Source: Anaspis maculata
Lineage: Eukaryota; Arthropoda; Insecta; Coleoptera; Scraptiidae
Length of the DNA stretch: 64,000 nucleotides
Assembly: GCA_949128115.1 (NCBI GenBank)
Contig: OX421962.1
Coordinates: forward strand, 8,030,262-8,094,261
Reading direction: 5' to 3'
A program made the translations under genes and the position numbers. The notes under the pieces were generated by a model. The model saw only the letters and a list, made by a program, of their open reading frames with translations. It did no database searches and was not told the origin of the DNA. Every line of letters begins with the position of its first letter. Positions within the stretch are counted from its first letter, which is position 1. Positions 1 to 11,550 of this stretch are shown here, one piece after another.

Positions 1-154
1 GTTGTTATTGATTTTTTTTTTCATAGCCTAGGTATATTATTGACGGGTTCAACACAAAATATTCTCTTTCCCCCTTGAGAAATGTGTAGTGTGTAGGTAA
101 ATGAAACGAAGAAAAAAGCATATTCTATTCTCTTCTAAAGTAGGTGATACGACG

Positions 155-272
155 CGTATGATCAAAAACGTTTCTACTTGCGGTAGGCTGTGGCCTGGCC
201 AAAATCAGCCTCGTTTGCCTGCCAATGACCAGGCCACAGCCTGCCGCAAGTGGAAAAGTTTTTGATCATACG
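155..272. repeat. Short foldback MITE, family A copy 1
   Basis: The first and last 10 bases (CGTATGATCA / TGATCATACG) are perfect inverted repeats. The complementarity continues through GGCTGTGGCCTGGCC and its partner, leaving a short loop. A diverged copy of the same family lies at 26011-26132, so this is a dispersed repeat and not a one-off hairpin. No coding capacity. Confidence 0.8.
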
Positions 273-493
273 GTACCTGTGGTTCAAAATTGGCCTTTTT
301 GTTTTTTATCGCGTTCAATTCCGTTAGATGATTCAATGGCTTACCTACCTGAATAATGCATAATTTTACACAGGTGATGATCCAGTTTAAATCTTCGATT
401 TACCCTCGGACTTACCTCAACCATTCGATATACTTTCCTTGTTGTTCCGATTCATAAAAAATACTTAACACGTATCTACATATAGTAGGTAGG

Positions 494-1248
494 TACAGGG
501 TGTTCACGATAAAATTCACCCCCCTCCAGTTGATTCCCCTTCAAGATATTTCGAAGAACTAAAAACTTTTTCTTCACGATTTTTCCCAGGGACCTTAAAT
601 CGATCCTCTAAAAGTTTCTAATTGGTACCGTATACAGGGTGTGATATGTAACTTTTTTATTTTAAATGCAACACCCGATATTTTATTCCGTTATTTGATT
701 AAGCCTTTTTTTCTGATTACAAATATATATGACACTCATGATTTATTTTGACAAGTAAGTTTTCGAAAAAATAATAAAATAGGTAGTCACATAATTTTGT
801 TTCGCGGCAAGATATGGCTTTGGTTTCTACAGTTCACTTAAAAAAAAGTTAATCTCGCAGCATTTTATCTGCGGAGTTCAACTTTGCATGGAAAAATGGT
901 CCAATTCGTTCCTTATACAGGGTGTCGCGTAATTTTTAATTTTAGATTTATTTGACTACCTATTTTATAATTTTTTTGACGGCCTCTTGTCAAAGTAAAT
1001 CATTAATGTTATATATTTTTGTAATCAGAAAGAAAGGCTTCATCAAATGACGTATTAAAATATAGGGTGTTGTATTTGAAATAAGAAAGTTACATGTGAC
1101 ACCCTGTATACGGTACCAACTGAAAACTTTTAGACGATCGATTCAAGATCCATAGGAAAAATTGTTGAGAAAAAGTTCTTAGTTTTTCAAAATATCTCAA
1201 AGGGGAATCTCCTAGAGGGGGGGTGAATTTTATCGTGAACACCTTGTA
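494..1248. repeat. Foldback MITE with TACAGGGTGT termini
   Basis: TACAGGGTGTTCACGAT at the left end matches ATCGTGAACACCTTGTA at the right. The two halves stay complementary over most of the 755 bp, including nested copies of the ACAGGGTGT motif near 634, 917 and 1100. A TA dinucleotide forms the outermost base pair, which suits a mariner-type insertion at TA. No ORF of note. Confidence 0.85.
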
Positions 1249-1814
1249 CCTACATAAGTAAGTGCGTTATAAAAATCTCTGACAATATTTGCCTTTCGCA
1301 CTTGCAGCGTCCCAAGAAAGGTATAAGTACCTACCTACATACATGTTGGTTAAGTACGTGAAGCAAGCTTCAGCGGCCTCTGGCGGAGAATGCGGTCCCC
1401 AACGTGAGGTCATCCATGTTGTGTTTGCATGCATCAGCTATCGTACCGCATTCTATAATGACAGATGACTTTATAACCGAGTTTATAACGAACAATTCAC
1501 GAAAAAAATCAAGTTACGACGACTTTCCGTTCTCTGTCTTTGTGCGTTCCAGCGAAATTCCAGGTATACTGTCTCCCAGGTGAATCCCATCTGTGAAAGG
1601 CTTGTGAATTTTAGTACATATGTTGTTCAGGGCATATCTCTGAAAATATATGCCAAAAATCGTCCAGTAATTATCAATTTCTAGGTCAAAACCTATTTTC
1701 CCTGTACTATAGATCGCGGGAACAAAAATGGCTAAAGATGGGTATATGGTATAATGTTATTTTCACTAGTACTTGTAAATACTATTTTCTCTAGTTGTAA
1801 TAAATTATATAGAT
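1249..1814. other. No gene seen
   Basis: AT-rich sequence without a convincing ORF, splice structure, RNA gene or clear repeat. A short GTAGGTACCTACC-type simple sequence occurs near 1325. Confidence 0.5.
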
Positions 1815-1949
1815 AGCCCAGGCTTTTTAGTCGAAAAAAACGGCAAAACATGAAACAAATTAAAACACGGTGAATCTCTTCAGTTTCGGGTTCACTAGAC
1901 TTGCTGTATAACATACAAAAAGTCCTCAACTTTCCCCCGTGTGCGTCAT

Positions 1950-3037
1950 TGTTTTTTTGACAGGCAAAGATGAAGACACCTCAAAGTGCACTTTCCGCTT
2001 AAAAATGCTCCTAGTTCTCAACCACTCAATCGATTCCTTTTATTTTGGTCTTGAATGTAAGATAATGAATCAAAGTGAATAATATGGAATAGCTTTCGTC
2101 CAAAATTTAACACTAACAAACTTAATTTCTTGATAATGTCACTTTTTTCGTGTTTTTTTTCTTATGCTTCAGTTAACATTTTACTTCTGCATCGACCACT
2201 TAACATCACTTGGTATTATTATATTCAGCAGATTCCTTATAGTTTTAGCTTCAAAATGACGTATATTTCAACTCCATTGTAAATTGCCCAGCAATTCCAA
2301 TAAGGATTCTATGAAGTTACGTCAAACGCATTATATCAGGAAAATCACTTCAAAATTATTAACCTAGACTTTGATCTGTTATAATTGATTCTACGTTCAA
2401 TATGCACAGTATCTACTCAGTAAATCTGGTTTGGTGATACTCGTATGAGTGGGTACTAGCATCTAGTATATGGTACTAGGTACAGTTTCTCAATTTTCCT
2501 CTTTGTGCATCATGTTTTTAGCGCTACTACTTATATCTTGTAGCGCTTATAGTTTGTTCTTGTTATTGCCATCTGCAGTCTCCGGCAATATCTTGTGTTT
2601 TTGCTAGATAATAGCTTAGGTACTCTAGATGTACAAAAAACAAAGATATTTTATTTCATTATTCGTCCGTCCGTCCGTCTGTGTGTCTGTCATTCCACGC
2701 AACACGCAATATCACGGCTCCTTGACCTTGGATTAACCTCGGGTTTTCGCTAGATAAAGCTATATAAGGTACTCCAGGTGTGAAAAAAACAACACGGTGG
2801 GCTACGCGGGAGCACCCACGTGTAGTTGGTCCCCGTCAAGACGCATCTCTTCCTCCAGCTCCGAAGACTATTTTGTAGATAGTGTCTTGCAACTGCAAGA
2901 AGAACTGCGGTTTAAAATGTAGATGCAGGCGATCTTCCTTGTCTTGTTCTAGGATGTATAAGTGCTGCAGGGGTAACAACATGTGAGAATCTACCCCACC
3001 TTGTTGAGTATGATTCTGAGGATGATCTGTTATTTTT
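1950..3037. other. Non-coding, diverged short duplication and simple repeat
   Basis: Two related segments of about 70 bp lie at about 2580-2648 and 2727-2796. Both contain GCTAGATAA followed by GGTACTC and an A-rich stretch. A GTCC/GTCT simple repeat at about 2665-2690 lies between them. No gene is supported. Confidence 0.5.
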
Positions 3038-4477
3038 TAGTCCAGGAATTTTAGCTGTTAAAATCGCAAATAGCGTACAAAAATGAAAGCGAGCCGGATT
3101 TTTGTATATAAGCTCAGTAAAGCATGTAGTTTAACATAGTAAAAGTCCTCAAGAATCCGGTGTGAGCTTCGGCCGTTGTGGCCTCGAGAAGAACTTGAGG
3201 ATCAGTTTTTCGCATATATCTCGTGAACAATGGCACTTGGGAAGAAAGTGTTCGGTAAGAAATTGTTGAAAATTTTATTGTCTATAAGAAAGGTCCTTAC
3301 ACATTTCATCGTCAGTCCACTCCTTCTTCGTCAAAACACAAGAAAATTAAAATAATCCAGATGCTCGATGCTGAAGATTGTATGGACCTTGAGTTTTATG
3401 ATGGCGGAGTGCCGCCTCGTAGAGGTGTTGGTTGTTCCACTATTTCTTGATTGAAACTTGAAGCCATCAATACGAACTATGCCGGCGGCATATACAGGGT
3501 GAAATAAAAATAAAAAGTTGAACATTTGTACCTCAAGAACCAAAATAGGTGAAGACATGTAAATCGTCATAAATAATTCCGATTTCATGGTCATGAAGTC
3601 ATCGTAAACTTGAATTAGACATCTTGAGCCGTTCTTGAAATATCTTCAAAACACTGAAGTTGTTACCGGAAAAAATAATTTTTTCGTCTACTCATCAGAA
3701 AAAAAGTTGACTGTGTTTTTTTTTAAGTAGTTGGCCTAGAGAGTGTTTTTCACTATTATTTAATTTTGAATGTTATTCATCATTGTTTCGATTCAAAACA
3801 CCAAGCCTCGATTCAATATCTGAAGAATTACTGATATACGGAAAACTGGTTTTTTCTCGTAACGACTTCAGTCTTCTGAAGATATGTCAGAAACGGCTCA
3901 ACATATTTGATCCAAATTTACGACGACTTCATGACCATGAAATGAGAAATATTTCTGGCGATTTACATGTCTTCACCTATTTTGGTTCTTGAGGTACAAA
4001 TGTTCAACTTTTCATTTTTATTTCACCCTGTATATGCCGTCGGCATAGTTCGTATTGATGGCTTCAAGTTTCAATCAAGAAATAGTGGAACAACCAACAC
4101 CTCTACGAGGCGGCACTCCGCCATCATAAAACTCAAGGTCCATACAATCTTCAGCATCGAGCCTCTGGATTATTTTAATTTTCTTGTGTTTTGACGAAGA
4201 AGGAGTGAACTGACGATGAAATGTGTAAGGACCTTTCTTATAGACAATAAAATTTTCAACAATTTCTTCCCGAACACTTTCTTCCTAAGTGCCATTGTTC
4301 ACGAGATATATGCGAAAAACTGATCCTCAAGTTCTTCTCGAGGCCACAACGGCCGAAGCTCACACCGGATTCTTGAGGACTTTTACTATGTTGAACTACA
4401 TGCTTAACTGAGCTTATATACAAAAATCCGGCTCGCTTCCATTTTTGTTCGCTATTTTTTCTAAAATTCCTGGACTA
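3038..4477. repeat. 1.4-kb foldback element
   Basis: TAGTCCAGGAATTTTAG at the left end is matched by CTAAAATTCCTGGACTA at the right. The arms are complementary for about 550 bases each, passing through ACACCGGATTCTTGAGGAC near 4360 and its partner near 3150. Small ORFs on the two arms (for example near 3331-3594 and 3967-4194) are mirror images of non-coding arm sequence. I do not call them genes. Confidence 0.85.
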
Positions 4478-5734
4478 TTTATAAAGTTATGTATTCAGGT
4501 GCTAAGTAATTTTGCTATTAGGTATTTTAGATGGGTATAAGTACTATCGGTAGGTATTCGAGGTAACCATCGATTTATTGTTTGGATATCAATAGACAAC
4601 TTTTTAACAAAGCTCATATTGGACAAAATAAGTACGGATGGTGAGCTAGATGTGATTTTCTTGACTACCTACTAGTGAACTTGAAATTATAATAATTATT
4701 TGATATTTTCTGCAGAGCATGACTATAAAAATTTTCCTGTGCTGTGCTAGACTTCGAATACATTATTTGAATGTAAATACAATGTTGAAGCTCTGATTTG
4801 AAAAGATTGTGAGGATTTTTCAATGAAAAAAATTATATTTTGCTCTTAAAAATTGTGGATTTTCAATTTACGATATTTTCACGTTGAATGCATCAATGTT
4901 CGAAATTTCGAATAGGATCGATAACTGCAACTATTTCACGCATTTACATCAGGCATTCGACATAATTATCATTTCTTGAATACTATAAAATCGAGTTGGC
5001 TTGACTTTCGGTGTAAGCCAGCTTGAAAATGAAAAATGTGGCTATACCCGCGGGAAAGTTGCTGTTGTTATGTTATTATTATTTTAATGTAGAGTGTCTT
5101 TTCTTCGGAAGCTAGAGAATTGTTTTGGCTATAAGAAGAAACCTTGAAAGATAAAATCAAAGCGATATTACAGCTACAATATGATTTTTTCCAAGAGCGC
5201 GGAGATATTTTTGAGTGACATTTAGGACTTCGACATTTTTTTCAATAAATTATTTTTCTCACCTTGTAACCACTTACGTCGCGTTTATGATATGATGGTT
5301 TTATGCAGAAACGTCCATATATTCCATCCAATCTCAAATCCAAATGATTAAGGCATTAAACGCAAAAATAACCCAAATTGAAAAACCGGCTTTATTTTGG
5401 TCCCAAAATCACGTTTTTCTGCCGAAAATTGCGCAAAACATTGTTTTATCAAAATTTAAAGATCATAATCGGATTTGCAAGGTCATATTTAATGGGAAAC
5501 GATACCCAACATGTCAGTATTGCCTCAATATTGCTGAAAATCAGATTTCTTGCATAGATCACCAATTGCCCCCCCTCCCGAGCTCCCCTCACGGGGACCA
5601 TAGACATCTAGTTTGTCATTAAGTTTCACTTATACCCCGATGTATCCAAATATGATAAATTTGAAGCCACTGCCTAGATTACTTTTGTCCTAGAATTTTT
5701 TAATGACAATTTTGCCCCCCTCCCCTCAAAAATT
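4478..5734. other. No gene seen
   Basis: AT-rich sequence with scattered short ORFs. The longest, at 5344-5622, shows no recognisable domain, codon signal or repeat structure. I could identify nothing here. Confidence 0.45.
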
Positions 5735-5956
5735 ATGACGCACACGGAGGAAAGTTGGGGACTTTTAGTATGTTGTTTACTAAGGTTGAGTGGGTACGAT
5801 ACCGTGAAGATTGCACGTGGATTAATTTGTTCCATGTTAAATGCTAAAAAGCCTGGGCTAAGATGATTTATTGAACAAATGCCACTTTATCAAAATAATC
5901 AATGTGCTGAACTCAAGATTTATCTGAGTAATGTTAAAAACGAACGAATCTCCACA

Positions 5957-6088
5957 CCGGTACCTTGGCACCCTGTCTGCACTTGCGCGAGCGTTTTATG
6001 TCAATTCAACGTTGAAGAGCATGCGCATTGTGCAGTTGCCACGTCAGGCATACTTGCAACGTTGTCATAGCGGGTGCCAAGGTGACGG
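5957..6088. repeat. Short inverted repeat
   Basis: CCTTGGCACCC (5963-5973) pairs with GGGTGCCAAGG (6072-6082) around a loop of about 100 bases. It is probably a small MITE. No second copy was seen in the window. Confidence 0.45.
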
Positions 6089-7071
6089 TTATGTTCCCGC
6101 GACCTATTAGTGAAGTTACAAGAACACAAAACAATTAAGAATGTGTTTCCCGAGGTGTTCCTCATCAAAATTACTGAGATTAACATATTATATAAAAACA
6201 ACCAGTGCACATGCCAAAACGTCATTCTCACAGAAACAGCAGAATGGCATATTCAACATAACAGAAGTTCTCAAAAGTCTACAGGGTGTCCCGTTTTTCA
6301 ACGCTCACTATGGGTATCTCGGAAACGGTGAGAGATACTCGGTTAAATTACAAAAAAGTTGCGCAATTTTATGGCTATTCCAAAAATGTCAAAATATCAG
6401 AGATATCTTTGTTAATTTTTGAAATATCCCCAAAAAACTGAAAAACGCCGAATTCCAAAAATTCAAATAACTTTTTTGTTATGACAGTTATTAATTTGAA
6501 AATTGGTATCCTGACATTTTCAAAGGTCCTTGGTCGACTGACGTCAATAATTTTTTCCTGCACCCACTAGTTTTTGAGATATGACAGTTAACTTAATTTT
6601 TTCTTATAAACACCGTATCATTTATCCACCCCATAAAACTCATCTTTTCTTTCCCTTTACAAAGATATGAAACACTCGTAGCATTTTTGTGAAAATAACC
6701 TGTGAATATTGAAAAAAACATTTCTGGGGCGAATAAATCTAGTTACCGGTTCAGTTGCCATGCTCTCGTGGCATAATAACAATGGCATTCGGTTGCCATG
6801 GTCGGTAGATTTTGGAAAAAGTTGAGTTACATTCCGTTTTTATGTATTTGATAATGATAATAGATAATGATGAAACAAATACAAAACCAAGTATAACACT
6901 AAATAACATCGCAATAGCAATAAACATTTATAATTTACAATTACTCGAAATGGGGTCCATTTTGCGGGGAACGCTCAAAGATCGAATTTGTGATTCATGA
7001 CAGAACATCTCTAAGCAACCAAGAGCTGGAAGCAAGGAGCTGATAATGCGTTTCAGTCAATTAATAACCCG

Positions 7072-7077
7072 CACGAT
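7072..7077. repeat. Target-site duplication, left copy (CACGAT)
   Basis: CACGAT directly precedes the AGTAGATAATGGGGG terminus. The same six bases directly follow the opposite terminus at 18344-18349. A 6-bp duplication is the size known for Polinton/Maverick integration. Confidence 0.85.
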
Positions 7078-7149
7078 AGTAGATAATGGGGGACCTTGGC
7101 GCACCCCCACTCCTCCTCCTTTAGGCCCCGCCCCCTTATTCTGAAGCCC

Positions 7150-8420
7150 CGCCCACCTGTCAGATTTTGACAGGTGACAGTTGACAGCTGTCATATGTCA
7201 GATTTTGACAGGTGACATTTGACAGCTGTCACATTTGACAGGTGACTTTTGACAGCTGTCACATTTGACAGGTGACGTTTGACAGCTGTCACATTTGACA
7301 GGTGACGTTTGACGGCTGTCAGATTTGACAGGTGACATTTGACAGCTGTCTAACTTGACAGGTGATGGCCGCCATGACAGTGGATGGAGAGCGGGAAATT
7401 TGAATTAGACAGCTGTCTCAATTGACAATTGACAGCCGTCAGATGATGGCCGCCATGACGGTTGAGGGAAGAGTGGGAAATTTGAATTTGAAATCTGACG
7501 TATGTGATAGGTGACAGCTGTCAGATTGACATTTGATACCTGTCAGATGATGGACGCCATGACAGTTGAGAAAAGAGCGGGAAATTTGGATTTGACAGGT
7601 GACGTACGTGACAGCTGACGTATGTGACAGGTGACAGCTGTCAGATTGACATTTGACACCTGTCAGATGATGGCAGCCATGACAGTTGAGAAAAGAGCGG
7701 GAAATTTGAAATAGACAGGTTACAGGTTTTTGACAAATGGTTGATGATGGACGCCATGACAGTTTTCGGAACTGTGCTATCTTCAAGCCTCCGCTAGATA
7801 GAGCTGCCTACTACAGGTTTCTAACTGTGATTTCCTCAAGCTTCCGCTAGATGGAGCCACTGGTATTAGAGGTTTCTAACTGTGATATCCGCAAGCCTCC
7901 GATGGATGGAACCACCCGGAAGTTTGTTGTAAAAGAGCGGGAAATTTGAATTTCAAACAAATTGGTGATTCTGATAGGTACCTACAGCTAACTTGTTCGC
8001 CAACGCGGGTTTCTAACTGTGGTATCCTCAAGTCTCAGCTAGATGGAACCACTTCATATATCAGTCCGTTTGTTGTGAATGAGCGGGAAATTCAAATTCG
8101 GTAGGCCATAGATATAGGTGACATTTGACATATGCCTTATTCAAATATGACGGGTGACAGATGATAGCCGCCATGACATTCAGAAAAAGAGCGGGTATTT
8201 TGAAATAGACAAATGACGTAGGTGACAAATGCTTGATGATGATCGCCATGACAGTTTCGGAACTGTGCTATCCTCAAGTCTCCACTAGATAGAGTTGCCT
8301 ACTACAAGTTCCTGACTGTCAGATGATGGCCGGCATGACAGTTTAGAGAAGAGCGGGAAATTTGAATTTCAAAACAGAGAGCGAGAAGTTTGAATTTGAC
8401 TCTCGCTTGATGGGGCAACC
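7150..8420. promoter_or_regulatory. Left-arm cluster of iterated motif modules
   Basis: At least six exact copies of the palindrome TGACAGCTGTCA occur here, several within a tandem 30-bp unit (about 7190-7370). About six copies of AGCGGGAAA (reverse TTTCCCGCT) recur, with one more near 9487. Most are followed by TTTGAAT and preceded by a GATGGCNGCCATGACAG-type block. A third recurring block is GCTAGATGG plus a CCAC tail. From general knowledge, TGACAG palindromes resemble TALE-homeodomain (TGIF/Meis) sites, TTTCCCGC resembles E2F sites and the third block resembles part of the CTCF motif. Binding is inferred only. The array could instead be replication or integrase binding sites, or plain satellite. 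Confidence 0.45.
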
Positions 8421-8785
8421 GGTATTACAGATTCCTAACTGTGATACTTACTCTCAAGCCTCCACTAGATTGAACCGTCTAATACGTCTGGCAGTTTGAT
8501 TCAAATATCTTGGCGCTAAATTCAAAGATCTAAACTGCTAAAAATAGCTAGGATGTGTGGACAAGAATTTTGAATGTGTCAGAATTCAATGATATCGATA
8601 ATATATTTGAGAAGATTTTGCCTTTATCTAAATACATACCTACTAAGGTTTGCGTTATGACAGATTTAAGTTCTATACATCTGAAAACAAAAAAAAAACA
8701 CGTTTATATCACACCCAGAAATTAGAATATATTTCTCACAAACTAAATAAACACTTATAATACATTTTTCATCATAATTGTCAAG

Positions 8786-9091
8786 TCAAATTTTGGCGAT
8801 ATCGAATATTGCGCACAGAGATCCGCGAATGGTGATAATTTTCTTCACTTCCAGATACATTTTGCCTCCGTGATTTGAATTGAAGTCCTCAATTGCAGCG
8901 TTATGAAATATTTCGCGATACCGTTTTGGTAGGTTGACTAAGAAGTCACCCAAATCTGCTACAACGGTGTCTCCATACCGTGTTGGGTGTCTTGATATTT
9001 TGTAGATCTTGTAATGGGTGCCTATTTCCAAAGTTGATAGTTTGATGAACTCCTTCAAGGCACCAGCGCGGCCTAGTTCCTCAAAATTCAT
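8786..9091 (-). CDS. Small protein, possible OB-fold, left-arm copy
   Basis: The ORF encodes 101 residues from an ATG at 9091, starting MNFEELGRAG. An in-frame GTG lies six codons upstream, but I use the ATG. The middle section has alternating hydrophobic strands with YKIYKI, RYGDTVVADL and VNLPKRY. This layout recalls small OB-fold single-strand DNA-binding proteins of DNA viruses and virus-like elements; the assignment is tentative. The right-arm copy at 16329-16634 encodes exactly the same protein. An AT-rich upstream spacer separates it from the next ORF. No frame damage is seen, in contrast to the capsid-like gene. Confidence 0.6.
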   Translation of the reverse strand: MNFEELGRAGALKEFIKLSTLEIGTHYKIYKISRHPTRYGDTVVADLGDFLVNLPKRYREIFHNAAIEDFNSNHGGKMYLEVKKIITIRGSLCAIFDIAKI

Positions 9092-9741
9092 AGTAAATCG
9101 AAACTTCACGATTTTGAAAAAACAAAATTGATATTAACGACGGATCTTCACAATGGCTACTGTAGTAGATCTTCTTTCAACCGAACTATTAATACCAGCA
9201 CTATCTCTGCCTCATTACACACAGGACAAAATCGTAATTCTCAATAAACCTGACTAGCTATTTTGTGTCTCTTTTTGTTTGGTGAAAAAGAATTCAAACC
9301 TCATCAAAATTTGAAGTAATGTTTTTCTGTTTCTGCATGTTTTTGTAGGTAGGTAGGTAGGTTATATCTACTGGTTATTTAATTCAAATAAAAACGACTG
9401 AAATGTTTCGTCAATGCGAGTTTCTGTGATATCCTCAAGCCGCCACTAGATGGAACCACCTCATATATCTGTCTGTTTGTTGTAAATGAGCGGGAAACTT
9501 GAATTCGATAGATAAAGGTGACATTAAATTCGTGATTCTGCAAGTAGGTACCTACAACTAACCTGTCCACCAATGCGATATTGCAAGGATGTTTTTTGTT
9601 GCATTATAATAAAAAACGAATAAACTTTTCACATTTTTACTAAAAATTTTCATCTATTCAGTTAGGTATTGTAGTTACAAAATAATTATTTATCCTAATA
9701 TACAGAGTTTACGCTGTGAAAATATGTGCAAAAGACCAACT

Positions 9742-10199
9742 TTAATTGATAGATTTGGAAAATTTCTCCAAAATATCTAGTAATTTCAGGAGCTCATCAT
9801 ATTTCTCAGAAATTAAATTCCATTCACTTTTGACCAGAGAAATTTCTGGATGTAGCCCGACAGAGAAATAAATGTCGTGAAGTTCTTGTTCTTTCCGAAA
9901 TTCCACTACTTTTCGACGTCCACTTCCATCAAAGTCAATATTTATGAATGGTAGGTTTTCAGTTGCTGGTATTGGAATGGAATGTTGCTGGTGTTGAGAA
10001 AACCGTCGATTTTCGTTTTGCAGCCTGATGTTTCGATATTTTTGAATACTTCCGGTGATATGAGAAGTCTTCCTCTGTTTCTTTCTTCAATGACTACACA
10101 TGGAACCATTTCAACCAAACAAGGTACTAATCGCTTCGAACCACTTTTGTTCAGTGGATATTCTGTTGACAAAGCATACAAATATTGAAGGAACTCCAT
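9742..10199 (-). pseudogene. Unknown small ORF, frame-broken, left-arm copy
   Basis: From an ATG at 10199 (MEFLQYLYAL) a reading frame of 85 codons runs to a stop at 9942. In a different frame the coding-like sequence continues (FINIDFDG, then a leucine-rich tail with ELLKLLDILEKF) to a stop at 9742. The tail looks like a short amphipathic helix. The same arrangement occurs in the right arm, so either the frame break predates the arm duplication or these are two overlapping small genes. The family is not recognised. Its position next to the capsid-like gene hints at a virion or maturation role, which is inference only. Confidence 0.45.
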
Positions 10200-10314
10200 G
10201 ATGCTCACTATGCTATGGGTCTTGACAGAATGATGTTTTTGAAGGTTCTTTTCCAATTTATAGGAGATTTTCGCGTTCCAAAGTGTAGGTTTGCGCCTTC
10301 TCTAGCCGAAACGT

Positions 10315-10830
10315 TTATAGGGAGACACTCTTTCGAACGATGCTGGTTAGTGGATTATATTCAATTATTCGATCGTGTATTATCAGATAGTAAGCAGTTG
10401 TATCATTGGGAAAAGCAGCGGATGCTTCAAATTCAAGCTTAACATCAACTGGACTTGTTTTTACAACTTCTGACTGCTTTGAACAATTACTTACAATTAA
10501 AGGGGCAATATCTTCAAAGTTTTGAAATGATAGAAGTGGATAGGTTACTTCATCGTTATAAAATGATTCTCTGAATTTGTAATATAAATTGTATGGCAAA
10601 GCATAGTAATTTTTGGCGAAGTCAATATACGCAGTTGTCTCGTTGGGAAAATTAGCGGAATCTTCAAATTTTCTTCAAACTTTTACATCAACCGGACTTG
10701 TTTTAACAACTTCTGACTGTTTTGAGCAGTCAATTACAAGGTAGGGGAGCGATTTCTTAGAAATATAGAAGTGGAAAAATTGGATAGGTTATTTCCACAA
10801 TCTGATTCTAGAAATTTGCAATACGAATCT
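10315..10830 (-). pseudogene. Double-jelly-roll capsid-like gene, truncated left copy
   Basis: Bases 10315-10628 encode about the last 100 residues of the capsid-like protein found at 14259-15105, ending with IIEYNPLTSIVRK and a stop. Upstream, 10629-10830 holds a second, more diverged copy of part of the same gene. Matching phrases to SKQSEVVKTSPVDV and the FPN-TT block are broken by stops and shifts. The two are fused head to tail at the arm boundary. The N-terminal half is missing and no start codon remains. This copy cannot make a capsid-like protein. Confidence 0.7.
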
Positions 10831-10835
10831 GCGTT

Positions 10836-11519
10836 TCATAAAATAATCCCCGATTCTCTCAAGCTTCTCTCAATACGTAAAATTTCTTGCGAGTGGTCAG
10901 ATGTTTTATCATAGAATAAGGTTTCTAGCTGTTCAACCAGTTTATTTGCATTTATATCTTTCACACCTCCACCAGTTTTACTTTTAGCTTTGTTTTGAGA
11001 TTTAGACAATAAAGGTTCAATAACCGTTTTGTACTTTGGATTTCTCTTCACTTTTTCACAAATATTTTCGGTCGAAATGTAACGTTTTCGAAGTGCATTG
11101 GTCGTTTTTAAAATCGTACAATATGATTTTTTATCTGCTTCTTGAATCACTCCCAAATTAGGATCTTTCTTGAAGATCAGTTCAGCCAGGCCTGGAGTAA
11201 TGTCATAAGTTCGATCATCCACTTCTAGCTGATTATCTTTGAAATTTATAACAGAATCCCCAAGAATATAACGTCTCCCTGAATATCTAACGCCCGACGT
11301 TAAATCCATTGTACTGCAATCACTGCCACTTTTGAGTTTGGAGAGGTAATAGGAAACATCTAGATGTTGTTTGCGCGTGTTTGCTGTTGATGATGACGGT
11401 TGCTCTATGCGTATTTCCTGACTGTATGATTGCGACTCATTTTCATCCCCAGCACCTCTCATCTCATCATCATCACCATCATCATCGTCACCATCATCAT
11501 CATCATCATTTTCATTATT

Positions 11520-11550
<31 letters not shown>

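Larger units (their letters stand above)
1815..5859. repeat. Outer inverted repeat enclosing a foldback
   Basis: Bases 1815-1949 and 5735-5859 are inverted copies of each other. Both contain the AGCCCAGGC stretch and the block reading ATGACGCACACGG in the other orientation. Between them lies the 3038-4477 foldback, whose arms carry a related AGTCCTCAAG / CTTGAGGACT motif, so both may belong to one family of nested foldback elements. The element boundaries beyond these arms are not resolved. Confidence 0.6.
7078..10628 (+). repeat. Left 3.55-kb inverted arm
   Basis: This arm is complementary to 14792-18343 from the terminus to the GTCAATAT at 10621-10628. From outside in it holds GC-rich terminal sequence, 30-bp tandem repeats, repeated regulatory-looking modules, a 101-residue ORF, a second small ORF and the 3' part of the capsid-like gene. 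The 101-residue ORF is identical to the right-arm copy at protein level. The capsid-like part shows several substitutions between arms, so the arms have diverged unevenly. Confidence 0.9.

Noticed and set aside
7439..7786. 115-codon ORF in both arms (also 17635-17982) with repeated CHLSHTS-like segments
   Set aside because: Encoded by the tandem TGACAG modules and without a domain. Better explained as repeat sequence.
9379..9573. 64-codon ORF in both arms of the virus-like element (also 15847-16041)
   Set aside because: It runs through the repeated GAGCGGGAAA and TAGATGGAACCAC modules, which are non-coding repeats. Identity between arms follows from the inverted repeat.
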